From Saccoglossus kowalevskii (lineage: Eukaryota; Hemichordata; Enteropneusta; Harrimaniidae): a DNA stretch of 28,391 nt. A program made the translations under genes and the position numbers. The notes under the pieces were generated by a model, which did no database searches, was not told the origin of the DNA, and saw only the letters and a list, made by a program, of their open reading frames with translations. Positions 9,961 to 22,929 of this stretch are shown piece by piece. Positions within the stretch are counted from its first letter, which is position 1. Every line of letters starts with the position of its first letter. The stretch lies in NCBI RefSeq assembly GCF_000003605.2, contig NW_003151255.1:193192-221582 (forward strand), given 5' to 3'.

Positions 9961-12900
9961 TTTACAATAGAGGACTTACTCGGACCAGACCAGCATACCA
10001 TCTCAAGACTATTTATGAAAATGAATAAAAAAAAAAATATCTAACACGATTGTATATCACATGTTGCTATAGTGATATGTGTTCCTACATAATATTGAAT
10101 TGGGAAATTAAGTTTAATAATGTAATTGGTCACACATTCCAGGTTCATTTCCGATTTTGTTCATGACCTACCTTTTATTTGACTTGCACTTTTCTGATTT
10201 TATACCACTGTTGGGTGTATTCTCGATCCTAACTGATGTCTCCGTAAAAGCATTTGTAGTGCAATATGTAAATATATATGTATATGCCATAATGTAATGA
10301 TTGAGAACAATTAAATATCGCGTACGAACTCAATTCAACTTGTGTATAGCTAACACTTACATGAAACCACATTTCATTATTCGGTCACACGAGGGCGCCT
10401 GCACCCTGAGACAAAATCACATTTGTAGTATTAGTATATATATACAGATTGACAAATCTGAACATCCTGACTATTAATTTTTCAGCGTGGATTCGATATT
10501 CGTTGCATGTCGAGAACTACATGTTAATAAGCCATATAAAGTATTTACAGATTTACTAAACATTAAATGTACACACATTTTGCGCACCGCACTGAATACA
10601 TTGCAGATACCCTAATTACGTAACACATAAGTTTGTATATATACACACCGGTGGCTATTTTCTTCGAAAATTGGTTAAATAGACTCACAAATATAGTCTA
10701 AGATAAGATTTGTCAACAAAAATTACATATAGATGTAATATAGCATGGAATAGTCACGTAAAAACAACATAACGTGGAAGTACCACATTGTTTCTGCTAA
10801 TAGTGTGTTTATAACAGTAGTGATAACCAAATATGGGCATATAGCAACGTGCCACCAATAATACCCCCAATATATTGATAAACTGCTAAGTCGTGGGATG
10901 TGTGGAATCTACAAACAATACCGAGGGACTCGGGGGGGGGGAGCTTCTGTCATCATTCACAGTTCCGGAATAAAATCTCACCAAACATTTATCATTCGTC
11001 TCAGCTGTCTGTTCACGACGTAATCATCCTACAATTAATGCTACTATCGACTTCCCTCTTTGAATTCATTGTGACGAGAGCGTTGGAAACCGAATAAAGC
11101 TTTGTCAGTATCCTTTTAATAAATTACTTCTAAATCTGGCTAATTAAGATATCGATCTTGAGTGTCATCGTGACAGTATCCGCATGCTCCTCGGAACGGT
11201 ATTTACCCGGTTCCAATTTAATGATGACATGCACCAGTTTGAAGACTATTTGCATAGCTGCATCTTTTTTGCATCAAGACCGGGCATATACTATGCGTAG
11301 GACATCAACGTTAATTAAGCAATTACCTTGTTTGATTATCTTTAATGTTTTCCGACAATTCTCATCCGCTTTTTCGCCAACGAATAATTTAATGTACGAC
11401 AACAAGCATAACATCTTTAGTTTGTTCCTTGACATATGCAATATCACAGAGGACTGGAAAACTTTTTTATATCATTGAAAGAAAACACATTTTGTTAAAA
11501 TATAACAAATTGCCGTTAAAAATCCTTTCTACACTCCGTTTTACGGCATATGATAATAAGGAATTTACACACAGGCACCGCAAAGCATGAAACACAGGCA
11601 AAAGAGAAAGCACACAATTATTTCGGAGAAAAAAACGTAACCGAAGTTCCCGAAGAATGAAAGTCACAAACATCTAATGGCTGGCTCCACTGAGTTCTGC
11701 GGAAGGCACTGTCTAATGGTTATCTGCGAGCTCCATCCGATGTGTCTACATACGAGACACGAGACTAAACCTTGTACTGCCTATAGTACAGGAGTGACAA
11801 ATTCACTGATTCTTTGCCTGGAATGTGGGTTCCAGTCAATAAAAAAGATGGCCTGAAAAATAATGGCACAAAAAAATACACGACAAACAAGTTTAGAGAA
11901 GAGCCTGGATGGCTTGCGATATGGATGTTCTGAAAGAAGTTCTTATTATTTGGCTTTGAGGTATCATTGGTTTCATTGCTATGGCGGACTAGATTTATCC
12001 CCTGATCACATGTACAGAGAAAAGTAATTTGCTGGTACTGGTTTTATTGAAACCTATACCTTTCTCGCATTTCTTGTCTACTGAAGTTATAGCAATGCTG
12101 ATGGCAACTACGGGCATCACCATGACTACAGTGCAAATACAAGAGTACCATGATGTAACATTAGATTAAAGCAATTTGAAAAACAGAACAAAACAAAATC
12201 AGTTGGTTCAAAATGATAAACAAAATGGTAGAACTCAACCACTGCATTATGTATCCAACATATATTTAATTGCTTCAGTGTACTCTGTATGATGCACGGC
12301 ATGGCAGCATTGAGGTCCCATTATTCGCGTTTCATACAACAAAAAAAACATTTTACCATTACTAATATTTGGTAAGTGTCAAATTTGGAACAGGACATTA
12401 ATTATACAATGCAGTTCATATATCGGTCACTCACTTACATTGATTTGGTTTAGTGTAAATTTCTTTATACAACTTTTAACAAACAAATCCAGACCTGGCT
12501 CATGCTAGTAATATTCAGCTGTTTCAAACCAGCATTGACCACAATGCCTCTGTCGGAATAGCACACTGAAACATGCGATGTATCAATATTTTCCAGGGCA
12601 AAACAGTCACACACAGATCATTGATCTAAATATGGAGAACTATAATGGCACTGAGAGCACTCTGTCATCAAAATGACATTACAAGGACAATGGCCATATT
12701 GCGTTTAAAATACTCTATGGCCACACATACATTGAGAAGTGTAGAGATGGGTAATTATATAGCATTTTTTAAAGAAAAGATATCTTCCCTGTCTGAGTGA
12801 TGAGATTTTTTACTCACGTCCTATTGTCTATCAGATAAAGGACCTGGGGGATAAAGAATTCCTTTAGAGTTTCTATAATGATGAATGGCTTAACAGCTGA

Positions 12901-13590
12901 CAGAGCCATAGTTCACCAACCATAGTTTGCTTAAGGCCAAGGTCAAGGGTGAACAACTATATGTAGTGAAATGAATAGGCCATGCCTTGCGTGACCATGC
13001 AGTAGAAGTTCTGCTTAATTGGTGTTGTTGCCGTAAAATCCAATACTCATTCGGGTGATGCTGCTTGGTTGCAGACTCAGCTCGCGGAGAACAATATCAA
13101 GCTTATTCGTTTTCTACCACACTTCTTGACAGATATTTTATGGAATTATTTCCCGAGGTTGCGGAGCTGTCATTAAATGTTGGCTTGTGTGCTATCATAT
13201 CAACAGAATCTCTATCCCCTTCTAACTTCACCTGCAGACTACCTTCTTGATCAAGTCTGAACTATGTGGGCACCATCATCATATTCTAGCTTTTGAAGGT
13301 CGCTCTTGTTGCTATGGTAGTGTGTAAAACACTAAAAGTGTTGGATGGCGTGGATGCACACATGGAAAGGTGTTTTTTTTCAGAGAAGCCTGTACATTGC
13401 CATGACCTCCTCATTCCATATTTGCTGCTGATCTTACCCTGATGGGACAAAAAATGAACTATTTCGAGAATGAATGATCTCAGAACTAATGCTTCTGAGA
13501 AATCAGCCATTAAAACGACATCAGTAATCCAGAATAGTCATATATAGTAAATATCTAAAACACGGCTTCAACAAGAAGATACTACAGAGT
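9961..13590. other. Intron sequence without a recognisable gene
   Basis: Open frames such as 10900-11097, 11158-11478 and 13065-13250 have no domain and no coding-like signal. A pure run of ten G lies at 10932-10941. From about 11.75 kb the base composition is more even and the sequence looks like old interspersed repeat, but I could not assign it to a family on either strand. Confidence 0.4.
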
Positions 13591-13599
13591 AAACCAATC

Positions 13600-13782
13600 A
13601 TGTGCTCACCCACCTCTTGTACAGCTGTACTGCATATCCAAACTGCCCCAAACTTCATTCGGCCATTGGCTTCTACCAAAAAGCCCTCACATTGTTTGAC
13701 CTCATGGTACCATGACCTGTTTTTTTCCGATGTAATTTGGGATAAAGTAATTCTTCACAGCAACCCAACTGAATGTGTTTGA
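13600..13782 (+). pseudogene. Possible piggyBac-like transposase scrap
   Basis: The + frame reads ...LTSWYHDLFFSDVIWDKVILHSN before a stop at 13780. This resembles the segment near the start of piggyBac/PGBD transposases, of the form 'F..FF.d.i...Iv..TN.yA'. Only this one segment is recognisable. I see neither the DDD catalytic core downstream nor TTAA-flanked terminal repeats. The similarity rests on about 15 residues judged by eye and may be chance. Confidence 0.2.
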
Positions 13783-14334
13783 GAGATGCGGCTATGAACT
13801 GGCAAGGATCTAGAAAACAGATGGTTACTAGAACAGTGGCGAGAGAGTATCATGTTGCATAATTTTGGCACTGGACCAGTTTCAGTACCAGGAATCTCGG
13901 CATTTTTCTTGTAACTGGTAATTTTTATCAGATGTGGATTTTTTTTTCAAATATGCGTTCTTTTAATAATATGACAATTTGCTATCGGGGGACCCGTGCA
14001 ACTTTCCCTACCCTTATATTGTTCCTGGAAGTCACTTGACGTAACACCGTACTTTGAAACTCAAGATGCTGATCTTTATAAGTGTTTCTTTTTCATGTGA
14101 AAATGTTGGGACTTTCTTAATTTTTCATAGAATGGCATATGTGTCTGAAATCAATAGTGCTATACGCTGTAATGCTCACGTGAGTATTGAGCCATATTGA
14201 TTGAAGTCTGGTTTGTAGCTGCGAATAATAATATGAGCGATATAAAAAGGGCACATGTAAAAAATAAAATAATACGGAGTACAGTTGTGCTTGGAATACG
14301 TTTTCTTTGATTTGAAATGCTTCCAATGCTTTTA

Positions 14335-14560
14335 TGACATATTAGCTTCCTTGTACCGATGTCTGTCCACTCGTCCGTCTGCCTATCCGTCGGTGGAACC
14401 TTTTTTGTCAAATATCTAAAGGGCTACTGCCTGGATTAGAATGGAACTTGGTACACATCCAATATAAAACAGCCACCAGGCCTGAATAAATTTTGGTAGA
14501 CATCCTTGTGTGTCAATAAGGTAATTTACGTAATAATTGACCCGAAGCGACATTTGTGTT
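14335..14560 (+). repeat. Possible interspersed repeat next to AT array
   Basis: The segment begins with a GTCTGTCCACTCGTCCGTCTGCC stretch (a decayed GTCY tetranucleotide run) followed by ATATCTAAAGGGCTACTGCCTGGATTAGAATGGAACTTGGTACAC-type sequence. I recall this kind of pairing, a GTCC/GTCT run followed by '...AACTTGGTACA', as recurring in many invertebrate genomes, but I cannot search for it here. The minus strand spells DRQTDEWTD in a chance frame. Boundaries are nominal. Confidence 0.3.
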
Positions 14561-14640
14561 GTGTATCTTAACATCTGTTTGCACAAGCTTGGTAAATGTA
14601 TTTTTGGTACCTTCATACCGTGTGTCAGCACTAAATGAAA

Positions 14641-14642
<2 letters not shown>

Positions 14643-14727
<85 letters not shown>
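14643..14727 (+). repeat. (AT)n dinucleotide microsatellite
   Basis: This is an uninterrupted run of about 42 AT dinucleotides, 85 bases long. It creates long chance frames of alternating Ile-Tyr on both strands that should not be annotated as genes. It is self-complementary and could form cruciform or slipped structures. The assembled length may be inexact. Confidence 0.95.
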
Positions 14728-14730
<3 letters not shown>

Positions 14731-17700
14731 TACATAATCATCGTAGTATATGTATAGCTGATTTATGAACAATCCAATAATCAAAAAAAAAAAACATTGC
14801 AATTTAAAAGAAAATAAAAAAATATTAACCGTCATACTCCTGGGAATATTATCCTAGAATACCCCTACTACTGTTACCGTGAAACTTTCCGCTTTGACCT
14901 TGAGTGACCCTCGAATGGCGAACAGAGACAGATTTTGCATAGAATTTGCCTCATTTATCTTCAGTATGTTACCTATATCACGATTATCATTTCAATTATT
15001 TCATTTTAATGTGAATTTATTTAAATCTGAAAACACAAACTTACATTACAATATTAAATAATATGTTTGGATGTGAAAGTGGAATGCGTAAACGTGTTTA
15101 ACCTACTTTCAAACTGGGAATTTCCAAACGATCCAATTTCACCCACGCTTTAAGACGCGACACGTGTCAGCTTCTTTCTATTGTTGTAAGGAAGTGACGT
15201 ATTCTGGCTAAAAATAGATTTCGGTAATTCCGCTTGTAATATGGCCAGCTGCTACAAAGGTTAGACCAAACCGGATGTAATCATTTTGGTCAACTCAATT
15301 TCATGTAATGTACTTGTTGATACATTTATTACTCGCTGACATTCGTCCTGAACTTGACCCAATTCATGACATACTTCCTACTTCCATACTATTATATTAC
15401 TATAAACAGATTATATTGAAAATGTGATGTATGTTGTCCAATACGATGCAATCGGTTTCAAGAATAGCTTGCGCTGTTCGTTTCATGAAATGTTCGATCA
15501 ATTGTTTTGATTTGAAGCGGCCTAAAGTTAGATATATTATGAGGCATTGGTGGTCGACTACCATTCAATGTGTTGTTAAAACTGCTTCGGTAAAACTAAA
15601 CGATACTTAGTAGTTCGCTGAGACGTTCCCGGCGTTATATCTGCACATCGCCATGAGCGCGGACCAATTTAAATGGCATTTGACAGTCGACGGGGCATTA
15701 CGTCACATGAAATGGGTCTAACGATTTCAATAAAGTTATACAATAATATTTTTTTGTAAATTTAGATAAATATCATGAGCTCAGAAACTGTTCAAACATA
15801 GGTTGAATCATATAAGCACCTTGTTCTGTGATTTACACAGAAGAATATGTGATGATAGCAAACCTTTTTTTTTAAATAGGTTTGCCCAAAGGTATTTTGT
15901 CAAACTCGTGTATCGGATGATGTCACCACATATATAGAGGGAATTCGCCCTCAATTCCCGGGTCCGGATATTCATTTTCTCATCTCAACTAAACACAGCT
16001 GTGATTCGACTCCTATCCAAAATCACCCATTTGTAACTTGTTTCAACCCGAGAAAGTCTCTATTTTTCCCTATGATGGGTGAAAACTAAGGAATCAGCGC
16101 CAATGGAAGTTTGATTCGTGTGTTGTCCCTAGTATAGAACCAGTACTACTACTACTGTGACAATGACAGGGGTTTCAGTGTCGAGTTCCCGGCTGCCCCT
16201 GCAGTTATAGGATCTTGGTGATTATGATTTTACGTTTGGACAACATGTTACAGTCTATCAATCTCATCGTTTCACCGATATCTTGGCAATCAACGGAACA
16301 AACAATAATTTGTTACATTCCATCCACGTCTGGCTGATTGCCTGATGGGATAAAAAAGCACGTTGTTTACACAGAAACCCCGCTAAACACAGTAAACTAA
16401 CTTCCGCATCTCAGTGACACAACGAGGAAACCATGACAACGTACCGAACTCTGTAAATTCATTAAAAATAATGGATAAATCTAAATAAACGGTGAATATA
16501 ATAAAACTGTTTTTGCACGGTTCAAAAACTCAAATATTTGCTTAGTCCGAGTTTGACTGGAGTGCAGATGCCGATACTACCAACACTACGTAGGTATGCC
16601 TGTAAGTGAGTGGCACGATAAAACTTCTGTAGAGCGTGTCCCACGTCGAATGGGGGGGGGGGGGCTACTTGTACGCGTCCAGTATTGGGCAATTGATATC
16701 TTGAAAGATAACATTACAAAAACATCGCGTTCGAACCATAGTAATATCATCACACGTACTGTTTTGTTAACAGCCACCTGTTGGCCACAGATTCACCGAA
16801 GCTATTTCCAGGAATTGAAAAAACTGTTACACTACTTTAAAACATACGAGCTGAGAATAATAAATTTGTATAGTCGAGAAAGAGAACACTCTGACCGTAC
16901 AAGCATAAACAAACACACATACCTTTCAAAATAAAGTTCAGTATGAAAAAAAAGTGTATAATAATATTTTTTTTAAAAAAGATGTAACATTGAGCTACAT
17001 TAGTATGATGGTGAAAAAGATGATGGACAGATTGTCTTAAATACGAAATCAATCGTCTACTTTATTTTATAAAACCTGCAGTACTTAGTGTAAATACTGA
17101 CGCAATATAAACATGCTAATTTATATATCCATGTTTGTTGTCTGAAGGTGAATTAAAAATCAGTCATATCATGGCAAAGTTACTTTGACAACACAGCAAA
17201 TTCAACGACGCATTCGACAGGGGGAATGTGAGAATTTACCAATGTCGACGAACAACTACTGGGGTGCAGTCGGCGTCCGGTAACTAGACGACAGTAGTAC
17301 TTGATCCATTCCCGTTGTGTCAACATTTTCAGCTAGGGTAAAACACTATAAAGCGTACCACCAACTACACGAGTAGGTGCGATTACAATAATTAGTTATC
17401 ATAAATCTCTCATCAATCTCCACAAATGTCGGCGTTATACGATCATTAGTGCCTTAATACATCATATAAGCACTTGAAACAGAGGTAAACTGATATACCT
17501 GTAATACCTGTACCTAACCATACCACTACGAGTTGGTGGTAAACGTGTGTGTTCTGTCCCTACTTCTGATACTACACAGTTTGGCTATGGTTAGCGTTGT
17601 TAGCCCGTTGACTTATCATGGTTGACATTGCTGTCTTGTGGCCCCTGTGTCTCATACCAATGGGCAGTAAATCTACATCTTCCATAGATCAGAAACACTT

Positions 17701-20268
17701 CACTGTGTGAACTACGTAGTAAAGAGGTTAAGATTCCCAACTGACAAACATTATCGCTTGGTTTACTGCATACAAGTGCGTTACTGATCTAAAGACAGCG
17801 GGATACTAATATTTCTCATAAAACACGTGGATTTGTGTTGGAAATAAATAACTCATTGAAGGTGTTTTCGAATTAATCTGGTCTCGGTAATCGGTCACGG
17901 TATTAGTTCGAGTTTGATATCGATGTCCCTGATTGACAAATAACTTCCCCCGTAGTTGATATGAGACTGTGAGTGTTTTTTTTCTGCAGTAGATTGCAAC
18001 ATTGGCACAATAATATATTCATGATATAACTATGTATTATAATATCGTAGTGCAAACCGTTCATAATTATGGCACTGTCGCCGATATGGCGTTATGGCAA
18101 TGCAAGATCACTGACGTGGAGGTACACAAAAAAAGTTAGAAGGCAAAATTTATCCAAACTCAAGCTGGATTATTCAATTTAATTTATCAAATCGGTGCTT
18201 TATTTTTAGCAAATAATTCGCTGTCGGATTCAGTTGTGGGATTACTTCGAAAAACCTGTCCTCTTTTAAACATATGTAAAACAAAGCTTGCAAGTTTCAT
18301 CGCATCGCGCGTTCCCACTGTCAGACAAGTCGTTATGCAATGCGCAGTTTTCTGTTCTCTCAATGACATTGAACGTTAATTTCATCGAACACGTGCAGCT
18401 ATAGTCAACATTTTGTGTGCGGTATTTCTCAAATAACTATGTGCACTTAGTTGAATTATTTCTACGACGTGCAATTGTTTAAATGTAATACTTGTGAACG
18501 AAAAACAAAATCAAGGTATCTTTACTTGAGTTTAATTGGTATACAAACCTTTTTCAATATTAAACTTAGAGAACAGCCATATTTGTATTAACCTTGTGGT
18601 AATAGCCGGCCGCTTGCGAGTATACTACTAGTATGTGGGCCATGGACGACTTAAAAACTTCACATTTACGACTGGAAACACAATGTCAACTTTATCTAAC
18701 TATCGAACCAACTTACTAGTAGTTAATTTACTGTACATGAGATGCGATACTGTTTGATATACTGCCGTGGTAGGCATCGAATCGGATGAAATGGTGATGG
18801 GTATTTAAATGACCTGTCATTTAGTTTTTCTACATTTACATTTACATTTACACGGATTCTATATATAATGATATATATTCAAAACAAAACTCAATTAGCT
18901 TAAGTATTCAATCGGCAATACTATGTTACTTTTATCCCAGGAGTTCTGTAGTCATGACGTCACGAAACTGTTTATGTCACACCATAGGACCGTTCAACGG
19001 ATGGAGAAGTATTTTGACCAGATAAAGGAACCTGGGTAAAGTACAGAATAATTTCAAGATGTTTCTAATATATGCTCAACAACTTTATGAATTGTGTGAG
19101 GGCGGGATGGGAGGGGGGGGGGGCTCGTTATACATGCCCGAAACTCGTCACCTTGATAGTCTTTTGAAGATACTTTCTAATTTCCTGGAAACTCACTTTA
19201 GTACGTGAATAATTTGGTTTCGTATCCCCATTTTTTTTCCTTCAAGGTGTATTCTACCGTCTTGCCAAGAATAATATTATGGGGGGGGGGAATGAATGTC
19301 GACATTTTGCAAACGAACAAATACTTTTATTTTAAATTATTGTATATCGGTAAAATTTTTATAAAATACGGCCAACCTCAGATGATGCATTAAAGAGTAC
19401 TTCATAATGACTGGCTAAAACTCGAAATGGTATTACAAAGTCGGTCGAACACGTAAATTCTGTGTCATACTATGGAAATTTGGCCTTCGAATGTAAACGA
19501 TGTTTTCTTGAAAACTTGTAGTTGCATTGCGTGTCCATGACTATTGTGATATAATTGTTGGACATTTTATGTATTTCTTTGGTGTTCTTGACGAGTGCGG
19601 AGTACGCAATATTTTTACTGTCCGTAGCGGAATAATAAGATATCCGACTTGGACACCTTCCCTGAACATCTTCCCTGGTTACAGATCGTGGTACTATTGT
19701 GCAAATTATAATGCAAAGTATACGCGTGAAGTTTAGGAACGTGTACTATTTTCGTTATATATTTTACATTTACGGAGCAATGATCCTAAAACTCGAAAAT
19801 CGCAAAAGAAACACACAGAAAAAAACAAACATTAAATTCAACTCAATTGTATGAAGCGTGGCGTCAAACAGTGGACAACATACCGCTCCGTTCATATTCT
19901 TTAATAGTGAAATCTCGTAACTGGGAAACCTTAAGATGGTATACATGAACGACACTCGTACAAACAAATCTGTAAACTTAAATAGTCAGTAAAACGCAAG
20001 GACGAGAGGCACATGTTACACGGTGTAACTTTTTTTAAGACACAACTAATCGTGAACTAAGCAACTAAACGGCTTTACTCATCGGACCCAACTCCATTTT
20101 TTTTAAACCAAAAAGCGTTATCATATCGTCTCTACTGAATCTTAATTGCTGTTCGCGTACTTTAGAAAAAAATGTTTACCCAGAGAACAATGCGCCCGCC
20201 AATGGAAGGTGTCGGGAATTCCCCATTTTTTTCTGCAACAAACAATGAGGTCAGGTGACCGTTGGCAG
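14728..20268. other. Intron sequence without a recognisable gene
   Basis: Nothing coding is supported in this stretch. It contains pure G tracts of 13 (16652-16664), 11 (19113-19123) and 10 (19281-19290), and a small perfect inverted repeat GCAAACCT...AGGTTTGC at 15858-15885 with a 12-base loop. Frames such as 16596-16934 and 18187-18369 have no domain. Confidence 0.45.
18831..18853 (+). repeat. (TACATT)n hexanucleotide repeat
   Basis: About four units of ACATTT in a row. It is short and uninterrupted, with no nearby gene. Confidence 0.8.
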
Positions 20269-20384
20269 GGTTTAAATGTCCCGAAGTTGAGCTACTTTGA
20301 CTGTGTACACTGTTATGAAGACAAGCTGCAGGATGAATTGCGCATGAATTGTATGGTCAGATCAGAACATGCACCAACCGCCAC
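20269..20384 (+). CDS. Candidate ETS factor exon 4: linker after first Pointed domain
   Basis: A strong donor, CCAC|GTGAGTAC, closes an open frame in phase 2, exactly what the next supported exon (25726) requires; AC plus T gives Thr. The frame reads GLNVPKLSYFDCVHCYEDKL and then QDELRMNCMVRSEHAPTA, a Cys/Tyr-containing and acidic stretch with no domain I recognise. The best phase-0 acceptor is TTGGCAG|GGT at 20268, which fits the phase-0 donor of exon 3, but its pyrimidine tract is poor. Acceptors at 20250 and 20254 sit closer to the T-rich tract but give the wrong phase for exon 3. Without this exon, exon 3 could join 25726 only through the weak phase-2 donor at 7610. Start uncertain, end more secure. 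Confidence 0.45.
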
Positions 20385-22664
20385 GTGAGTACAAACGCTT
20401 TACTGTTACGTTATACTTGATTTCCCCGTACAAGCAGATTCAATACATCAATAAATTATCAGTAATGCCCTTAGGTACTATTTATTTAGCTTTAGCGGAG
20501 GGGTATATATTTTGAAGTAATGCACATTTAATAATATCAATGAACGAAATAAACACACCAGCGTGTAAATATGTACACAAACCTCTAAACGCGTTTCTAT
20601 TGGCCGGTAAATATCAACAGAAATTATGGTAGTGATTCTCACTTTTATGTGGTTCCTAAATGGGGTTTGAGTCGTCAATGATTTGACACCAGTAAAGCGT
20701 CACCATCATTGCGTTAGAAAGATTATGGCGCAGTGCCCCGCCCACCCCGCTGACTAGGATTCCCACTTTTTCAATTTTAGGCAATTGAAGTCTGTTCGTG
20801 GTCAATAGATTCCATTCATTTTGATCATGCATTGTTAGCAGAGGCGTAGGAGGAAAAGGTGTCGCGAAACACCCAGTCTACCGATCATCGCTCAGTAACA
20901 ACGTTCGCTTTAAACATTCGCCACCTACTAGTACCCCGCCTTCCGAATAAACATTACAGGGTGTACATGTTTTCCTCCCGTTTTGGTCTTTCTGTGAGCC
21001 TTTCCGATGACTCAGACCACGTTGCTTGATTTAACTGTAAAGACCAGCATTTTTTGTTCTTCTCGAAAGTCAATATTTTCTGATAATATTGTTGTAGAAC
21101 CGATCAAACAGGTAGTCCCACACCAGGTGTTTTCGGAGTTAAAGAGGATTTGCCGCTTTACGTGGAGTGCTTAACAGGGACATCGTCTACATATACATTG
21201 CCACCTGCTGCCAGATAATTCTTACAACAATCTGACACAGAAGTACTTGACACTCGCCGGATCTACAAATATCAATAAAAACATAGATACTTAAATTGGA
21301 AGCTTTAAACATTTTTGCGGTATTTCAAATGTGTATACTATGGCTAGCCGCCATATGTGTATTCCAAAGAAATAAAAGATCACAATTTCACACATCCATG
21401 TGAGATTATGTAAATAATTTCAAGTCCGGCTACCATTTTTTTTTCGATGTGGACGATATGACCTTTGCCAGACCATGTAATGTGATGTGATAGTCTGCCA
21501 GTTAGCACGTGACGAGCCGCCGGCAGTCGTATATACATCTACACAAAATTACCAATATATATACGCATTACTATAAACGTTCGAGTTTAGTATGTTAATA
21601 TTTTAATCAGACAAATTAACAGTTTAATATCAACCACGCGATTGTGTGTCTTATCTGGCGATAATCGGAGAGAACTTTGACAGCAACGCGGATGCAGAGG
21701 CTCCTGTGTACATGAGAAACTCTCAAGTGGAGTGTACGTGCGCATATTTGGCGTTTAGGTATGCCGAAAGTGTCACTATGCTTGGTAACGGTCTGCGTCC
21801 ATTCATTCGTTGTTTAGTAATCGTGCGGTTGATGAATTTAAAGATCGCCGCACCGTGCTGTGTTCGATGTGCGTCTTACGCGACACTCACAACGCCCGTA
21901 CCACGCGTCGTGATCGTGTGTTTACGCGATCCAGTCTGTGCTTTTCAACTGCAGCGGAGTATGAATGATTTCAAAGTGCGTACGGCTCTTGCGGAGGGAC
22001 AATAACTGTTGGTAATGCTGAAAGACTTTCAATTTTGCACTGGGTCACAACAAATAGTCTAAGAGCAGAGATTCCAGGCCCAGCTAGGGTTCGCTTGGCA
22101 AGCATACGCAGTTATAAATCAAGCATAAAGCTCTTGATTGTTCGAGTAATAACATGCCCGTGTTTTGTAAAACCGCACGTGCTCATGAAATACCAATGCA
22201 ACCTGGCATTTGTGTTTGCTTTAATATGCTTTCAATTTTAACAGCTGCATATGTATACGGGTTCTTTTAGATCTGTGTTAGTTATCGACGCAACACTCAG
22301 ACGTCCTTAATTTAACTTCAGTTAATTTATTTAATTCAGGATGTATGTTGTGTGTACTCTAATTTTACTAAGCTAATTCAAACCGTGACTGTTTTACAAA
22401 GTGCGTTGCAAATTACCACGAGACATGGGTGAAACAAATTCATTAACTAGGATTGGCGTCGTACTGGCTTGGTGTTTTATGCCTTCTCGTATTTCGACGC
22501 TTGACTAATTTAACATTTCTTCTAATTTGGGTATTAGCTATATATCTGCTATGGAATTGTAAATATTGTAAAGCTACAACTGCGACTGCAACGATATCTG
22601 ACCTGCTTTCAAAAATGTCGTAACTTACTCCATGCTTACTAGCTATTTTGCAAATAACCATTTG
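20385..22664. other. Intron sequence with a CpG-rich patch
   Basis: This is mostly unremarkable AT-rich sequence. The stretch from about 21500 to 22010 is noticeably richer in CpG and holds a 119-codon open frame with no domain. It also has TATAAA-like sequence near 21573, so a secondary promoter is possible; see the candidate exon at 21712-21758. Confidence 0.4.
21712..21758 (+). CDS. Candidate alternative first exon for a short isoform (weak)
   Basis: An ATG at 21712 opens 15 codons (MRNSQVECTCAYLAF) and two bases before a donor TTTAG|GTATGC. The exon ends in phase 2, compatible with the acceptor at 25725. It lies in the CpG-rich patch about 140 bases after a TATAAA-like element. If used, it would give a protein lacking the first Pointed domain but keeping the second and the AT-hook, which would match the ordinary ESE layout. 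Support is only the phase match, the donor and the local composition. Confidence 0.18.
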
Positions 22665-22681
22665 ACGGAAGTTTCGGCCAC
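22665..22681 (+). repeat. Left terminal inverted repeat of satellite element
   Basis: The sequence ACGGAAGTTTCGGCCAC pairs, after reverse complementing, with the 17 bases at 24688-24704 at 16 of 17 positions. It lies just before the first copies of the 45-bp array. No target-site duplication is visible outside it. Confidence 0.55.
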
Positions 22682-22929
22682 ATGCATGTTTGTAACGTAT
22701 ACGAGGTATTAGTCAATGAATATGAATGTGCCATGCTTGTAACGTTCTAGTTATTAGTAAATACATATAAATACGCTATGTTTGTAACGTTGAAATTATT
22801 AGTAAATAGATATAAATTCGCCATGCTGTAACGTCTAGTTATAGTAAATACACATACATACGCTAAGTTTGTAACGTTGAAATTATTAGTAAATAGATAT
22901 AAATTCGCCATGCTTGTAACGTTCTAGTT

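Noticed and set aside
14416-14835. 139-codon minus and 70-codon plus frames with Ile-Tyr runs
   Set aside because: They are produced by the 85-bp AT microsatellite.
15858-15885. Hairpin GCAAACCT/AGGTTTGC as a terminator or transposon end
   Set aside because: It is short, with a T/A-rich loop and no partner structure; such palindromes are expected by chance in this length of AT-rich DNA.
21646-22005. 119-codon frame in the CpG-rich patch as a stand-alone gene
   Set aside because: It has no domain, and its apparent start at 21646 is GTG rather than ATG. Only a short first part with a donor was kept, as a weak candidate exon.
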